Shown in pieces: positions 22,623-34,089 of a stretch of DNA of 64,000 bases. Source of the DNA: Cryptomeria japonica (taxonomy: Eukaryota; Streptophyta; Pinopsida; Cupressales; Cupressaceae). The DNA lies in contig NC_081406.1 of assembly GCF_030272615.1 (NCBI RefSeq), positions 263,096,624 to 263,160,623 on the forward strand. The letters are read 5' to 3'. Position 1 is the first letter of the stretch. Each line of letters opens with the position of its first letter. The notes beneath the pieces were generated by a model. That model was not told where the DNA came from. It saw only the letters and a program-made list of their open reading frames with translations, and ran no database searches. A program made the position numbers and the translations under genes.

Positions 22623-24529
22623 CTTATTGTCACGAGACTATACTCTCTTCTTTCCTCATAGTCATTTGCACAATTATCCCAATAGTCTTTTATTTTGGGT
22701 ACATGTTGGAATCTACTCACCAATCTCTCGAACATGAAACCCTTGAGATCATAAGCACACTTTTCCGTAGAAAAGCTTGAAATTGAATTAAGCCACTTTC
22801 TTGTTGATACACATAGAGTCTATGTTACTAGGTTCACTACGTTCTTGGACATACTTGTATTGAACTCTTCTAGGTATGGGTCCTGGGTTGGGTATGGCTA
22901 GGGTACATACCTGATGTTGATTCTTTGGGTATAACTTGGTATTATGTTTCCTTCATTAATGTCTTAAGATACACTTGGATTTTCTTCTACCGGCATTAAG
23001 TTTGGTTTACCGGTATTAAGTATCAAGTTTGATTAAGTTACCTAGAGTCAACATTGTGCAAAGTTATATTTGAAAAATATAAGAATTCAATTAAGAAAAC
23101 TATAGTTGAACTCTATAAAAATAATTCATAAATGGTTTCCATAATAAATTGTCATTTCCTCCTAGTCCATTGGGTATAGGTGTGAGGCTAGTGCAATAGT
23201 TTTGTTTTATTCAAGATGGAGGTTGAAATAGTAATAAGAAAGCATGAATAGAAGCAGTAAGGCAGCTAAGGCTCATAAAACTAAGTGATCAAGACAGGAA
23301 ATAAGTACTCTCCCTAGGAGGAGATTGAATGAAGTAGCCTAGCCCTTTCCAACTTGCATTTAGGATCTCCTTTGTCCTTTTTAGATCAGTGGATTGGTAT
23401 ACTCCAATACACTGAGACATCCATTTTCCATGCCTTAATCAATTTCAGCTTTCCCTTTGCATCTGTTCTCCATTTTTTTCTCAACTGATGCATTGAAAAT
23501 CTTCTTTCATTGGCTCTACAAAGACACTAACTAGAGATAACAAATACAACACCTGACCAAGAGAAACATGAATTTGGCAGTGATTCCTGATTTGACTTGA
23601 GAAATTGACTCAATATGAAAAATTTCATATGGGTACAACAGAAACATAATAAAATTTATAGCTAATGGATGCTGATCGATAGAGGTTGTGTATTTGGGCA
23701 ATGATTACTAGTATGTTGATTCATCTCATTTTTTATTTATTTTGTGGGATCTAAGGCATTGAAGTTAGTTATCATCTTCCCTGCCAATGATGCTCGGTTC
23801 TAGAACTCATAGCCAGCTACTCCCTTGGGAGCTTCAGTGATAGTCAGCTATCACAAATTATTCAGAAAACTATTTGGTTTTTGAGATAATCTCCACTCAG
23901 GAAAACTATTATGAATTTTTTTGAGATGAACATTCCTCTCTAACTCTGTGTGTATTCCAGATATCTCCACTAAGGGGTTGGCTATGCCATATGCTTCTTA
24001 AGATAGGGAGTGATTGGATCCATATTAAATCATCACATTGAATTCTTATTTACTATGATTTCCTTAAATTCCTTTTTACAAGTAATGGTATTAGTCCAAC
24101 TATATACAATAGTTGGTTAGTCAATGTTGTTGTCTTTGTGCTATACTTGGCATGCAAATTTCCTAAACCAATAGTACTATTCCCAGTAGTTATCAAGGAT
24201 ATTGCAAAAAATTAGAGTATGGTTTACAAAATAACTATGAATGTTACTGATCAAGAACATTCAAATGTAGATGGTATATTATCTTTGTTTTCTATGATTC
24301 GTAGTAAACTTGTATGTCCTTTGGGTTATCTGGTTCTTATAGAAATTAGGAAGGTTAATAAATTATTCTTTGTTAATTAGTGTTAAAACTTTATTTTTTA
24401 AAATTTCTTGTAAATGGGGCATTAGTAGTTTACCTAGGGAATAATTAAATGTTAATATCCTCAGATTGAAATGGCCTATATAATCAATAATATTTCTATT
24501 AACATCCCATTTCCTTCCTTTCTTGTTAG

Positions 24530-24663
24530 ATGAAACGAAAAGGAGTGTCAATTGAGCACATCTATGATGCCCGAGCATTGCGTGTCATAGTTGGGGATGG
24601 AGGGGGGAAGATGCATGCTGCTGCTATTGAGTGCTGCTATAGCCTTCTCAATGTTGTTCATAG
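24530..24663 (+). CDS. RSH1: RSH1-like exon 3 of 4 seen
   Basis: 134 bp with acceptor TTGTTAG and donor AG/GTGAAG. It encodes MKRKGVSIEHIYDARALRVI, VGDGGGKMHAAAIECCYSLL and NVVH plus two bases. YDARALRVIV is the hallmark of the synthetase core in RSH1-type proteins. The Met at the exon start is internal, not a start codon. No stops. Confidence 0.93.
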
Positions 24664-25073
24664 GTGAAGTACATGAAGATTGGTACCTTCAATTTTTTAT
24701 ATCAGCATAATTTTAAGGGAAGGTCTTTTGCTATTTACTTGTTTGAATGATCGTTACCAAATTTAAACATAGGTTCAAGGGAAAGAATTTTGTTTCTACA
24801 TCTTTTTTCTTTTAAAACATGATATTCTCTCTTGCAATACTACAGGTATTGTATTTAATACATTTCTAAAGTACGAAATATCTTGTGCTAAACATTTTAC
24901 TGTATAGTCAAAATGAAGTGTTGTATTTTCTAAGCTAAGTATGATAAATAGTGCTCATACACACATCATCCTAAACTTGCTGTTGTCTTACATTCTTCTA
25001 TCCTTCTTGTATTATGGAACATCATTGTTTCATTTTGGTATATCATTTGTAACTGAAAATATGTATTGTGCAG

Positions 25074-25140
25074 CCTTTGGACTCCATTAGATGGTGAATT
25101 TGATGACTATATTGTGAATCCCAAACCTAGTGGTTACCAG
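25074..25140 (+). CDS. RSH1: RSH1-like exon 4 of 4 seen
   Basis: 67 bp with acceptor TGTGCAG and donor CAG/GTAAAT. After a split codon (Ser here, where relatives usually have Arg) it encodes LWTPLDGEFDDYIVNPKPSG then YQ, the conserved synthetase segment that shapes the nucleotide pocket (EFDDYI and PKPSGYQ). The next expected exon, which begins with a Ser-Leu-His-Thr segment, is not found anywhere to the right in the window. Confidence 0.93.
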
Positions 25141-28100
25141 GTAAATTTAGCATCAGTCTGTACATTTGAATTTTGTTCTTATTTCTACATTTACTAGTTT
25201 CATTAAAATTGTTCTTTGTATCCAACAACTGCATTTTCTCTCCCTTTTGGCTTAAATTGAGAGACAATCAGTACATATTGTTTGGTAATTTTCATATTCA
25301 GGTAACATATTTGTCATTGTAGGAAGTAAATTGGTGCGAATACTACCATGAACCCAATTTAGAATTTTTGTCAGATATGCAATAACGGGTTGGGCTTTAT
25401 ATTTAGTGATTTAGGTATTGATTGAAAATGAAGATTATATTAAGTGTTTTAGGCTTTCATTGTTTTTTACGTTTTTGATTATGTGCTTCTAAAATTGTCA
25501 TGTGATAGTATCTAAGATTGAATCTTTCTTTTATCTTAAATTTCTTAGCATTTAATTTATCCGTTTTAGGACAACCCAAATTAGAAGATAATGTATGGTA
25601 AAATCATTCATCAAATTCCAAGGACAAGCTCTTTGACATCTAACTAAACCCGAAACCTAAAGCTATAAGTAAAATTGACAAATATGCATATGGTACAAGA
25701 TTTTAAAGAGAGTTTTTGCATAAATGTAAATATCTAATTGGCTTTGTCTTTGCCCTGGAAACAAGCACTAGACTGTAAATAGTTAAGACTTATGACAAAA
25801 AATTTAGATTTTAAAGGAGGGTGAACTATGAAGCACGAATAGATACATCTTCTTATTGGCTAAACAAGAAACACGTGTGTGGTTGCAACACAAATATTTT
25901 AACAGAAAACTGCCTCAACTTTCTACTAGGTAAATTAGAGATCAGCGTATCTATATTAGCAAGAATGGTTAAATAGACAAATAACACAAAATTGTAGAAA
26001 ATAAATTGATAAAGTAGCATACAAAGCCACTACTTAATGAATAAGAAACATCAATTCAAAGTTTGACAAAGTTTCTCAACTCAATTTACTTAATGGAATT
26101 ACAAAACATGAAAAACAATAACTTATGCTGAACAACATTTTCTAAAGCATAAGTTAGGCATCAACTCTTATTGTTATAAACTTTTTGTTCAACACACTTA
26201 TTTGTAAGCTCATCAAGGGCAGCTTTAAGGGATCAAATAATAATAAAATAATCTTAACAAAGCCCTAGTTTAAAGCATCCTTAATTCCATCTACTACAAA
26301 TAGAAAATTAAAACCCTTAAATAACCTAAAATAGCCTCCTTCGTACTTTAAATCTGTTTTCTCCTTAATAGAGGTGAATTGGAATGAAGGATAAACATGA
26401 TTCATTTTTTCTTTAAATCACTTAACTTGGGCACTCATCACTATCCTTTCGTTGTTTCTATAAGGCAGTAATTTTAAGTTAGAAGGTGGAGTTTCTAAAC
26501 TTATTTGCCATATCTTAGATCAAAGTGAAACTTTTAGGTGTCTTGGCCCTATTTAAAGTTTTGGTTAGAACTTTTGACTTTGCCATCATAAAATATGCCG
26601 AAGTCTTGTTTTGTAATCCTTTAGGGTTAGGTGTGGGTTTATAAATTTACTGCCACTTTTGTTGTATTTTTACATTGGTTCTGTGTTAGCATTTTAATGT
26701 GCACATTTCAGTGCAATACAAAAGAAACAAATGTGTAGTTAAATTGCTCTTTGAATTATAAGGGTAAGCTCCTTGTGAATAAAAAATTAACCTTAAATTG
26801 GATGATATGTACTTGCAAGTTACAATCTTTACAATGGTTTTTTGGGGTGGTTCATGTTGATGCTGAATAAAACATCATCTTGGTTTTGCCTAGGGTTAAA
26901 TGTTAAGACACCCTATTAACACTAAGCAAATAGCTTTATTCTTTTTTATTTTAAAAAATTCTTACGACTGCATACTTGTGTCGTTAAACAAGAAATAGAG
27001 ATTGAGCAATTAAATAAACATAAAGTTGCAAAAGCATGCATAAACATGACCTCTATGGTTAAATTAAATGTAGGACTTAGTAGAAAGGCACAAGCTAAAC
27101 CTTTGAGCTGACCTACTGTACAATTTTTTTAAAATTCATCAAAACAATTTAACCTTTTGCACACATAAAAAGTATTTCAATAAACATTTATAAGCAAGAT
27201 AGACATAATAAATGCCATCAGGCAAATAACTAATTTAAGATAACAATAATATTGAATACTTGATGAATAGAAACTCTAGCAATATGCAAGCATGAAAATT
27301 ACCATTGGTTATCTAAGTGCAAAAACCACTTATTTATATTGTTTTCAAAGCTATATATGAAAATAAATGAATTAACCTAAGTCAATTTCTGTCCTAATAA
27401 TTGATTGCTTGCATGAGTTCAAGCTTTATTATAAATTAATCTTATCCATTAATTTTACTATTACATGTGCTTGTTTGTTCAACTGATGATTGAAATTATT
27501 ATATTTATCTTGTAATGCTCACATCTTTTGCATGACAAGGCATCTATAGATAAATGATCTATGAATAGCTAATTTTCGGCTAAAAAAGGTAAACACCAAA
27601 AATAATGTAAAGCTATAGATGGTTTAATTTAGAATATGCTCCCCTATTTAGAAATGATGATGGCTAAAAATAATAGGACACTCTTTTTAGCACATGTAAA
27701 ACATAAATCTCTCGAGAAGTGGCTCTAGAGTTGATTTTGGTGAGTCTTAACTGTGTTGATCATAATGGAACTCTAAAAACTTTGGTGATTTAAGCTTTTG
27801 AATCTAAAAAATTACTAAATTGCAAGCAACTCAATTATGATGAAAAAATGGTAAGAATCTTGATGTCCTTTCTATGTTCTAAAACCTCATTTGAGATTAC
27901 TTTGAAAATAGAATTTTGACTTAAAAAACATACCTAGCTCTTCCAAAGTTATAAATGAACATATTGGGACAAATTCTAACAATGTCAAAATTTTGTCGAG
28001 GCAAAGCCCCCTTTTGGTGCTTTAGGCATCTTTCTACCTATCACCTATAACTAATCTTAGAATTCTTCTAATGGCCCCCTCTTGAAATTTTTTCTCTATT

Positions 28101-28689
28101 TTATTCCTCTTTCATCCTCCATATCCTTATCAAATGCTGGAAGTTGCAAAAATCCTAAAAGGTTATAACTTTGGGAGTGCTCATAATTGTCTGATATCCT
28201 TGCAAACCATGAACTATTGGATGCTCATGGCTTGTTCAATATCTTGTTCCTACCTCCAAGTTTCCTTGTGCTCTTTGTTCCAGATATTGTTTGTAATGTT
28301 CTCTTTCTTATTGCAAATGGATTCTTGGAGTTTGGAGAGAGATTATTAAGTATGTTCCATTTGCTTGATATCATATCTCTATGGTTATTCCAATGCATAC
28401 TAGACACAACAGTAAAATATATCTTTATTCGCACATGAAATTATTACAAATTAGAAGACCAAAGATGGTCGGCTAAAGATTACGATTGATCTGGCTATAC
28501 AATCCTAGTACCTTCCTTAGCAACACACAACATATTTAAAGGACCCGACGGTTGCCAAGAGGAACACAACCGTCAACCAATGGACACATAACTACCCAAG
28601 ATTGACAACCCATTTAATACAAGTAATTAATACATTGGCACATAAAAATATTATAAAACATAACAATAGGCATTTTATGTCGGCTACAC
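25141..28689. other. Presumed RSH intron, unassigned
   Basis: AT-rich DNA after the exon 4 donor. No exon, RNA gene or transposon domain recognised. Frames at 28134-28438 on both strands have no domain. At 28549-28577 a short inverted repeat GACGGTTG...CAACCGTC is visible. Confidence 0.5.
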
Positions 28690-29143
28690 AATTGTAATGC
28701 TTGTGAAGTCAATTTAGGAGCTTGTATAGCGAGTGAAAGCTCACTTATGTGCTATAAGTGGTCATGGGATTAGAATATGTGAAAGTCAAAATGGGAAGGG
28801 GTCACCAAAAAAAAAAATATGGCATTCATTAAAAAACAAGAAGAAGCTAATGTTGTGAGTGAAATAGAAAAATTAAAATCTCATCTTATAGCAAGGAAAA
28901 TGTCAATAAAAACACCTACAGATTCAATAATGGTCTCCCAACATCCATTCTTGGAGACATCCTCTATCCAAGAAGAAAATCCCTCTCCTTGCAAACGAGG
29001 CCCATTGGTGAAGGCATTTCAAAATGAAACAAGAGACATTAAATAGGATGAAATTGCATATTGTGTTTATGCCAATGGTCTTCCTTGCAACTTGGTGATA
29101 TCACCATATTAGCAAGAAATGGTGGTGACAATTAACAATGCAC
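28690..29143 (+). pseudogene. hAT-type transposase, segment 1 (BED finger and N-terminal region)
   Basis: Near 28693 CNAC, then after a shift RVKAHL and SGHGIRIC, recall a BED zinc finger, the DNA-binding domain of hAT transposases. From 28819 an open frame includes KRGPLVKAFQNETRD and then, past a TAG, YANGLPCNLVISPY and VTINNA, which match the usual stretch before DUF659. Broken by at least one frameshift and two stops. It is cut after TGCAC (29139-29143) by a Ty3-type element; the frame resumes exactly after the duplicated TGCAC at 34438. Confidence 0.8.
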
Positions 29144-29455
29144 TGTTGTCGGGAATAATCATTATGTTATGTTGTTATATTATGTTTATGTTGTCATCGG
29201 TAATAATAAGTTACGGCGGTAAGTTAGTTAGCCGACGGGTATATAGTTGGAGTCGCGACGGTTGTGTCGCACCCCTTCGGCTGTCATATATTGTACCACC
29301 TCCGGGTGTTGGAGGACATGTAATGTTGACGACAGATTATAATATGAACATCTTTTGACATTAATGGCAAGCTTATTCTGGCACTTCTTTTGTATTTGCA
29401 CTGTGCATTGCTGTTCAGTTTCTGTATTCTCCCTGTTTACCCAATGAGGTAAACA
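29144..29455 (+). repeat. 5' LTR of the tRNA-Asp-primed Ty3 element
   Basis: 312 bp, TGTTGTCGGG...GGTAAACA. It is clearly related to the LTR at 58003-58318: both share GGGAATAATCATTATGTTAT, a ROTATED-free linear match through CGCACCCCTTCGG, and the GTAAACA end. No clear TATA box; TATATA-like words occur near 29240 and 29288. Confidence 0.9.
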
Positions 29456-29457
29456 TT

Positions 29458-29532
29458 TGGCGCCGCTGCCGGGGATCGAACCCGGGTCACCCGCGTGACA
29501 GGCGGGAATACTCACCGCTATACTACTAGAGG
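29458..29532 (-). promoter_or_regulatory. Very long primer site: near-complete antisense tRNA-Asp (GUC)
   Basis: Two bases after the LTR, the plus strand begins TGGCGCCGCTGCCGGGGATC. The minus strand over 75 nt reads as tRNA-Asp ending in CCA: the T-arm CCGGG/TTCGATC/CCCGG and the anticodon arm CCCGC/CTGTCAC/GCGGG with anticodon GTC are perfect, and a D-arm region TAGTATAGCGGTGAG is present. Only the 5' acceptor strand (7 nt, 29526-29532) does not match or pair. A primer site normally covers about 12-18 nt. The encoded CCA, which nuclear tRNA genes lack, and the position next to the LTR show that it came from a mature tRNA by reverse transcription and not from a tRNA gene. A- and B-box words of a pol III promoter are present on the minus strand. 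Confidence 0.92.
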
Positions 29533-29841
29533 TAAATTGGTTGATGAACCATCTCCCCGATTGCTAGCACAAGCATCGTTAGCACAACAAGCTCGCCTGG
29601 AGGAGATTGCCCGGGAAGAGCGACGCCAACAAATTTTGCAACAGTACGAGGAACGGGAAGCAGAACGAGATGGCGCCAGGTCAGAGGCATTTGAACCGTG
29701 AGCCATACGGGGCGGAATAAAGAACACTTATTGTAATAATTATGTCATATTGTTGGCATAAACTTGTCTTCCACATTATGAATGAATAAAAGTGTTCTAC
29801 TTTTTATGCCATTAAGTATATAGAAAGCTGTCTGGGAATTA

Positions 29842-32352
29842 ATGCCCAATACACTGAATAAGGACAAAAATAAGCAACAATATATAGATGAACGTGCAGT
29901 AGCCCAACGTGCCTTGATCCTTGAACAGCAAGCGGAAAGGCGACAGAGGTATAAGCGAAGAGAGGAGGAACGCTCCGAAGGGGACGGTGAGGCCAGCGGC
30001 CACCCACGGAGTCGGGAGGAGTTACTTGCGGAAACCCGCCGCAGGATAGAGTGTACCAAAACTCAGTTGAGGGAGTTGAGGGACTTGCCACACACACCAG
30101 AGGCTAGGAAAACTCCAAGGAGTGGGAAGGAGGCAGGAGAGGGAGAAGACACCGGGGCTGCCAGGAGTGTTGGAGGGACACCGCGGCACGGCGGTCAAGC
30201 ATCCCTTATAGGATCTGACCCATCCGGAGTAGGACAACAACCACCAGTAGTAAAAAGACAAGGCATGGCACAAAAACAAAAACTTCCAAAGTTCCATGGG
30301 GATGGGAAAGAAGACCTTGTCCGCCACTGTCGCACTTGTGAAACAATTTGGGGAGCGAATGGTGTTACCGATGAGGACGAGTGGGTAACACAGTTTCCTG
30401 CAACCCTGAGGGGCGTAGCCATCGACTGGTTTTCAAATACGGATAAGGCTAAAATTGGCACATGGCCAGACTTGAAGAAGGAATTTCAAGCAGAGTTTCG
30501 TCTCCTAAGAGACGATAATGAGATCGTACCCGAAATCTACGGCACGAAACAGAAAAAGGACGAGACTGTTCGAACCTACAGCCGGCGGCTCAAAGAGCTG
30601 CTAGGAAAGATGGAGAACCAGCCGGCAGACGGACTGAAAAAACGGTGGTTCGTGGAAGGTCTAAAGAAATCCCTTAGATGAAAAATGAAGATAGTACCTC
30701 CCTCTTCATATTCCGACGCCTATAACAGGGCAATGGATTTAGAAAGTGAACAGAAGACGTCCAAGAAGAAGAAAAATAAATCCTCATCGGAGGATGATTC
30801 CTCTTCTGACAAAAGTGATAGCAGTGATGACGACTCTAATCGGAAGGTACGGGCTCTCCAGAAAGATATGGAGCGAATGATGAGAGAGATAAAGGCAACC
30901 AAAGGAAGCACAAGCAAGGGCGACGAAGGGGAGTTATGGTGCACGGACCGCCGTACCGACGGACACACCAAGGGGTCTTGTCCGAAAAAAGCATTTTGTG
31001 ATATTTGCCAGATTGCCGGACACCTTACCAAGGAGTGTCCGTACAATATGAGGACCCGTAACCAACAGGTTCTCTTTACAGAACCATCTGCGTCAGCCGG
31101 CACGTCCCAGCCTGCGAGCAACAACGCCTCGTCTGGCGGCTATCGAAACAACAGGCGAGGAAGAGGTAATAATAACAATACGAACAATAACGGAAGCCGT
31201 CTCCAGTATGACGCCAAGGGCCGGCCAATTATCCAATGTAGGGCCTGTAATCAGTGGGGGCACTTCGCCCGTGATTGCACGAAGGAAGCCACCCCTCAGC
31301 ACCTCTGCCGTTGGTGTGGGCCAGGCGACCATGAGGACGCAAATTGCCCGCAGGCAGGGGTTAATCTCCTCAACATTGAGAAGGCTGAAAAGACTGGTGA
31401 GAAAGAAGTACTGGCGATCACCCGCGCCCAGACGAAAAAAGCCACTTATCCCGACCCTCGTACGGAGAAGGAGAGATTACGGGAGGCAAAGGCCAATATT
31501 GAACGTGAGATGACGACCGAACGACGGGACAACGAGGTGGCGAGTACATCATTCCGTACGGAAGCGGAAAATAACATCATTGAGCAAATCTTGCAGATAG
31601 AGGTGCCGATAAAGGTAAAAGACCTTCTAGACTCTATGCCACAATTGAGGACTGCCATCCTCACCAATGTGCAAAGCACCGCATCGTCGAGTGCACCACA
31701 GGTAGGGGTTCCCGCCACCACTACGAAGAGTACACCACAGGTGGAGGTTTTCGTCAGCCCTTCGACTGACCCGATGTTACTAGCCGTGAGCAGTGGTAGA
31801 CACCCAGCTGTGGTAGAAATGGGTATCCGTGGGACCATTCTGAAGGACACCATTGTGGACGGTGGATCTGGGGTGAATGTACTACTAGAAGAAACATGGA
31901 AGCGGCTGGGGAAGCCCACCCTATGGCCACCCACATTCAACCTGGTGGGAGCGGACCAACATGGCATTAAGCCACTCGGCCTGTTGATGGCCCAGCAAGT
32001 GACAATTGGTACGCAACCATTCTTGTTAGATTTCGTGGTCATTCCCTCGAAGAAGAAAGGCTATGACGCCATCCTGGGGAGAGTGTGGTTGATCAACGCA
32101 AGGGTAAACCACAACTGGAAGAAAAATACACTTTCCATGGAGAAGGGAGGGCGAAAATATACCATTGACCTACACACCCAAAATGTCGGCGAAGAGCTCG
32201 CCTCTTCCGACTTGGAGGACTCTAATAAAGGGGAAGGGGGTCCCGATGAAAGTAAGGGCAAGAACGCGATGGAGCCGAACAGTGAAGGGGTGCTAGAATT
32301 GGAGGGATGTTCTGAAGATGAGGTATGCTCGACTAACGGGCTCTTCCACTAG
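29842..32352 (+). pseudogene. Ty3-type gag and protease
   Basis: One frame from ATG 29842, with a TGA at 30679-30681 (an Arg codon changed by C-to-T) as the only internal stop up to TAG 32350-32352. Order: a charged helical N-terminus; gag core (LPKFHGDG, AIDWFSNTD, WPDLKKEFQAEFRLL, RTYSRRLKELL); a Ser/Asp/Lys-rich linker; then zinc knuckles. Three CX2CX4HX4C knuckles are intact (CDICQIAGHLTKEC, CRACNQWGHFARDC, CRWCGPGDHEDANC). A first one (CTDRRTDGHTKGSC) has lost its second Cys. An aspartic protease follows, with VDGGSGVNVLL in place of D-T/S-G and a distal AILGRVWL. Gag coats the RNA; protease would cut the polyprotein. The GC content is higher than in the flanks. Confidence 0.92.
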
Positions 32353-32874
32353 CAAATGGAGGATTATGAAATGTTCCAAAGCTACAGGCTCGAAGTAGAG
32401 GAACCAGAGCAACCAACAGAGGTGTACCTGCCAGAATACAAAGAATATTGGAAGGGAGACGCCCCAAACCCTGGCGACGTAAATAATCCGAAGAGTGTCG
32501 GCAATGATTGGAACCTTGTGTGGAAGGCCGCAACCTTCAAAATCTTTATTCTTCTTCTTCTTCTTATGTACGGGAAGGAGACCATGGTCCCTGTAGAATT
32601 TGTGGTTCCAGGTCTTCGGATGGCCATGGAAAATAAACTTGCCACCAATAGGTTCAAATGGAAACCCTACCACGAGAAGCGTGTAGGGGACCCGAGAGGC
32701 CGAAAGGACACCCGGGAGTTCGGAGGGGGACCCGAGGGGATGGAAGAGGACTCGAGAGGCCGGGCAGGCGACTCGCTAGGTATAGGACCAAAACAGGAGA
32801 CTCTCGAGCGAGGAAAACCGAGAAGGATGAAGGGCAATCCCAGAGACACGGGACCCGAGCAGACGACTCTCTAA
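32353..32874 (+). pseudogene. Pol remnant: protease tail fused to integrase C-terminus
   Basis: Continues the gag-protease frame past TAG 32350-32352 (likely CAG before). After an acidic stretch and LPEYKEYW, the reading jumps to LMYGKETMVPVEFVVPGLRM, a motif near the C-terminal end of Ty3 integrases. The whole RT, RNase H and integrase core is therefore missing, a deletion of roughly 2-3 kb near 32500-32560, next to a TTC-repeat at 32546-32563. The rest (32690-32874) is Gly/Arg/Glu-rich and encoded by repeated GACCCGAGAGGCC-like words, so its coding status is doubtful. Confidence 0.8.
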
Positions 32875-32994
32875 GACATCTAAATTAGGAGAGGAGGGAA
32901 AAATAAATAAATAAATAACGTACGGTCGTATGACAGGGGACCGTACGGTCAAAAAAAAATAAAAAATTAAAAAAAAAGAAAGAGAGGAAAATGG
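32875..32994. other. A-rich spacer with GTACGGTC palindromes
   Basis: Contains (AAAT)n and poly-A runs and the perfect 12-bp palindrome GACCGTACGGTC at 32939-32950, preceded by ACGTACGGTC. It introduces the array that follows. Confidence 0.6.
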
Positions 32995-33255
32995 CCACCG
33001 TACGGTGGGACCACCGTGCGGTGAAACCACCGTGCGGTGGAACCACCGACGGTGGCACCACCGTGCAGTGGAATCACCGACGTGCGGTGGAATCACCACC
33101 GTGCAGTGAAACCACCGACGGTGACACCACCGTGCGGTGGAATCACCGACGTGCGGTGGAACCACCGACGGTGGCACCACCGTGCAGTGGAATCACCACC
33201 GTGCGGTGAAACCACCGACGCTGACACCACCGTGCGGTGGGAGCCACCGAAGGCC
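32995..33255. repeat. GC-rich tandem array of CCACCGTGCGGTGG hairpin units
   Basis: About fifteen short units (mostly 15-18 bp) built from CCACCG and CGGTGG, each close to a palindrome such as CCACCGTGCGGTGG. A higher-order repeat of 119 bp is visible: AACCACCGACGGTGGCACCA at 33041 recurs at 33160. Variants alternate CGTGCGGTGG, CGTGCAGTGG and CGACGGTGG. Both strands stay open because of the repeat, which explains the long frames here. It belongs to the Ty3-type element at 29144-34437. Confidence 0.88.
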
Positions 33256-33734
33256 GCGAAAAATATAAAGCGCTGCATGAAGACACCGCCGCGCAAGGTT
33301 AAAACGCCGCACACCGCACAACACTGAACACCGCCGCACAGCAAGGGATAGAGGAGGAGGAAGACGCACCGCACGGCCCGATCAACACGCACAACAAGGG
33401 TTACGCGTAGCAGCCGCAAAAGGAAAAAGAAAAAAAAGAGCCACACAGCCACAACGACCGCCACAGGTAGACCAAGCAGCCACACAATCGGAGGTGCCAG
33501 TGCTGTTGTTGACAGTACAGGGAGGTTGTATGGCCAGGGTGCCATCGGTGACATTACAGTGCCAAAAAAAAAAACAAAAAAAAACGACGACGACCAATGA
33601 TTCGCTGGAGTTTGAAGCCAGGACACTGGAAATTCGGATTGGAAAAGAAGGGTTTTGACATCATAAAATATCACAGAAATGATGCGCGCCATGGACTTTT
33701 GTGGGCATCTGAAGGTTGTAAATTGGTGTTGGCG
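33256..33734. other. GC-rich element DNA without a recognised gene
   Basis: CCGC/CGCA-rich sequence (33280-33480), then poly-A and poly-C interruptions. Open frames on both strands lack domains. Confidence 0.45.
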
Positions 33735-33812
33735 GCGGGGGCGCTGCCCCAGGACCCCGCGGGGGCGCTGCCCCTCGACCCCGCTGGGGGCATTGCCCCC
33801 AAACCCCCAGTT
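33735..33812. repeat. Three tandem GGGGGCGCTGCCCC units
   Basis: Three units of about 24-25 bp, GGGGGCGCTGCCCC plus a GACCCCGC-like spacer; the third has changed to GGGGGCATTGCCCCC. Each is itself an inverted repeat GGGGC/GCCCC. Strong local GC skew against an AT-rich background. Confidence 0.8.
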
Positions 33813-34089
33813 TATTTTTGAGCTACAAAATACCACGGGAAGTGTTGTGCTTGCTTGTTCGTACTGCAGAGAAAGAAGCCTGCAGCTAAGCATTGGCGGG
33901 GAAGAAATAAGCCATAGAGGGAGACGGATTTGGAGGTTGCGAACAAACAGAGTTTGAGGGAAGGCATTGCAGGTCCGCACAGTCGTACGACAACAGGGAG
34001 TTATTCAGTTCAGTTTTTAGCCTTTGGGGAGTATGATGGAGGATTTGAGGTGTCTCCTAGTATTTGTGCCAGCGGATTGTGGCCACCTC

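Larger units (their letters stand above)
20573..24529. other. RSH intron with degraded repeats
   Basis: Contains an imperfect direct repeat of about 180 bp (21237-21420 and 22445-22622), runs of C next to T (20945, 21134), and a minus-strand stretch 22450-22740 that still reads as protein-like sequence for some 50 codons in places but has no domain I recognise. 22800-24529 shows nothing beyond AT-rich intron DNA, ending in the T-rich tract and acceptor of the next exon. Confidence 0.45.

Noticed and set aside
28134-28438. Hydrophobic open frames as a small membrane protein
   Set aside because: Overlapping frames on both strands in AT-rich DNA, no conserved motif, and no gene context.
29458-29532. 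Minus-strand tRNA-Asp gene
   Set aside because: It encodes CCA, abuts an LTR end and lacks a pairing 5' acceptor strand; these fit a reverse-transcribed primer, not a nuclear tRNA gene.
32776-33330. Long overlapping open frames on both strands
   Set aside because: They follow from a tandem repeat with units that avoid stops; no domain is visible.
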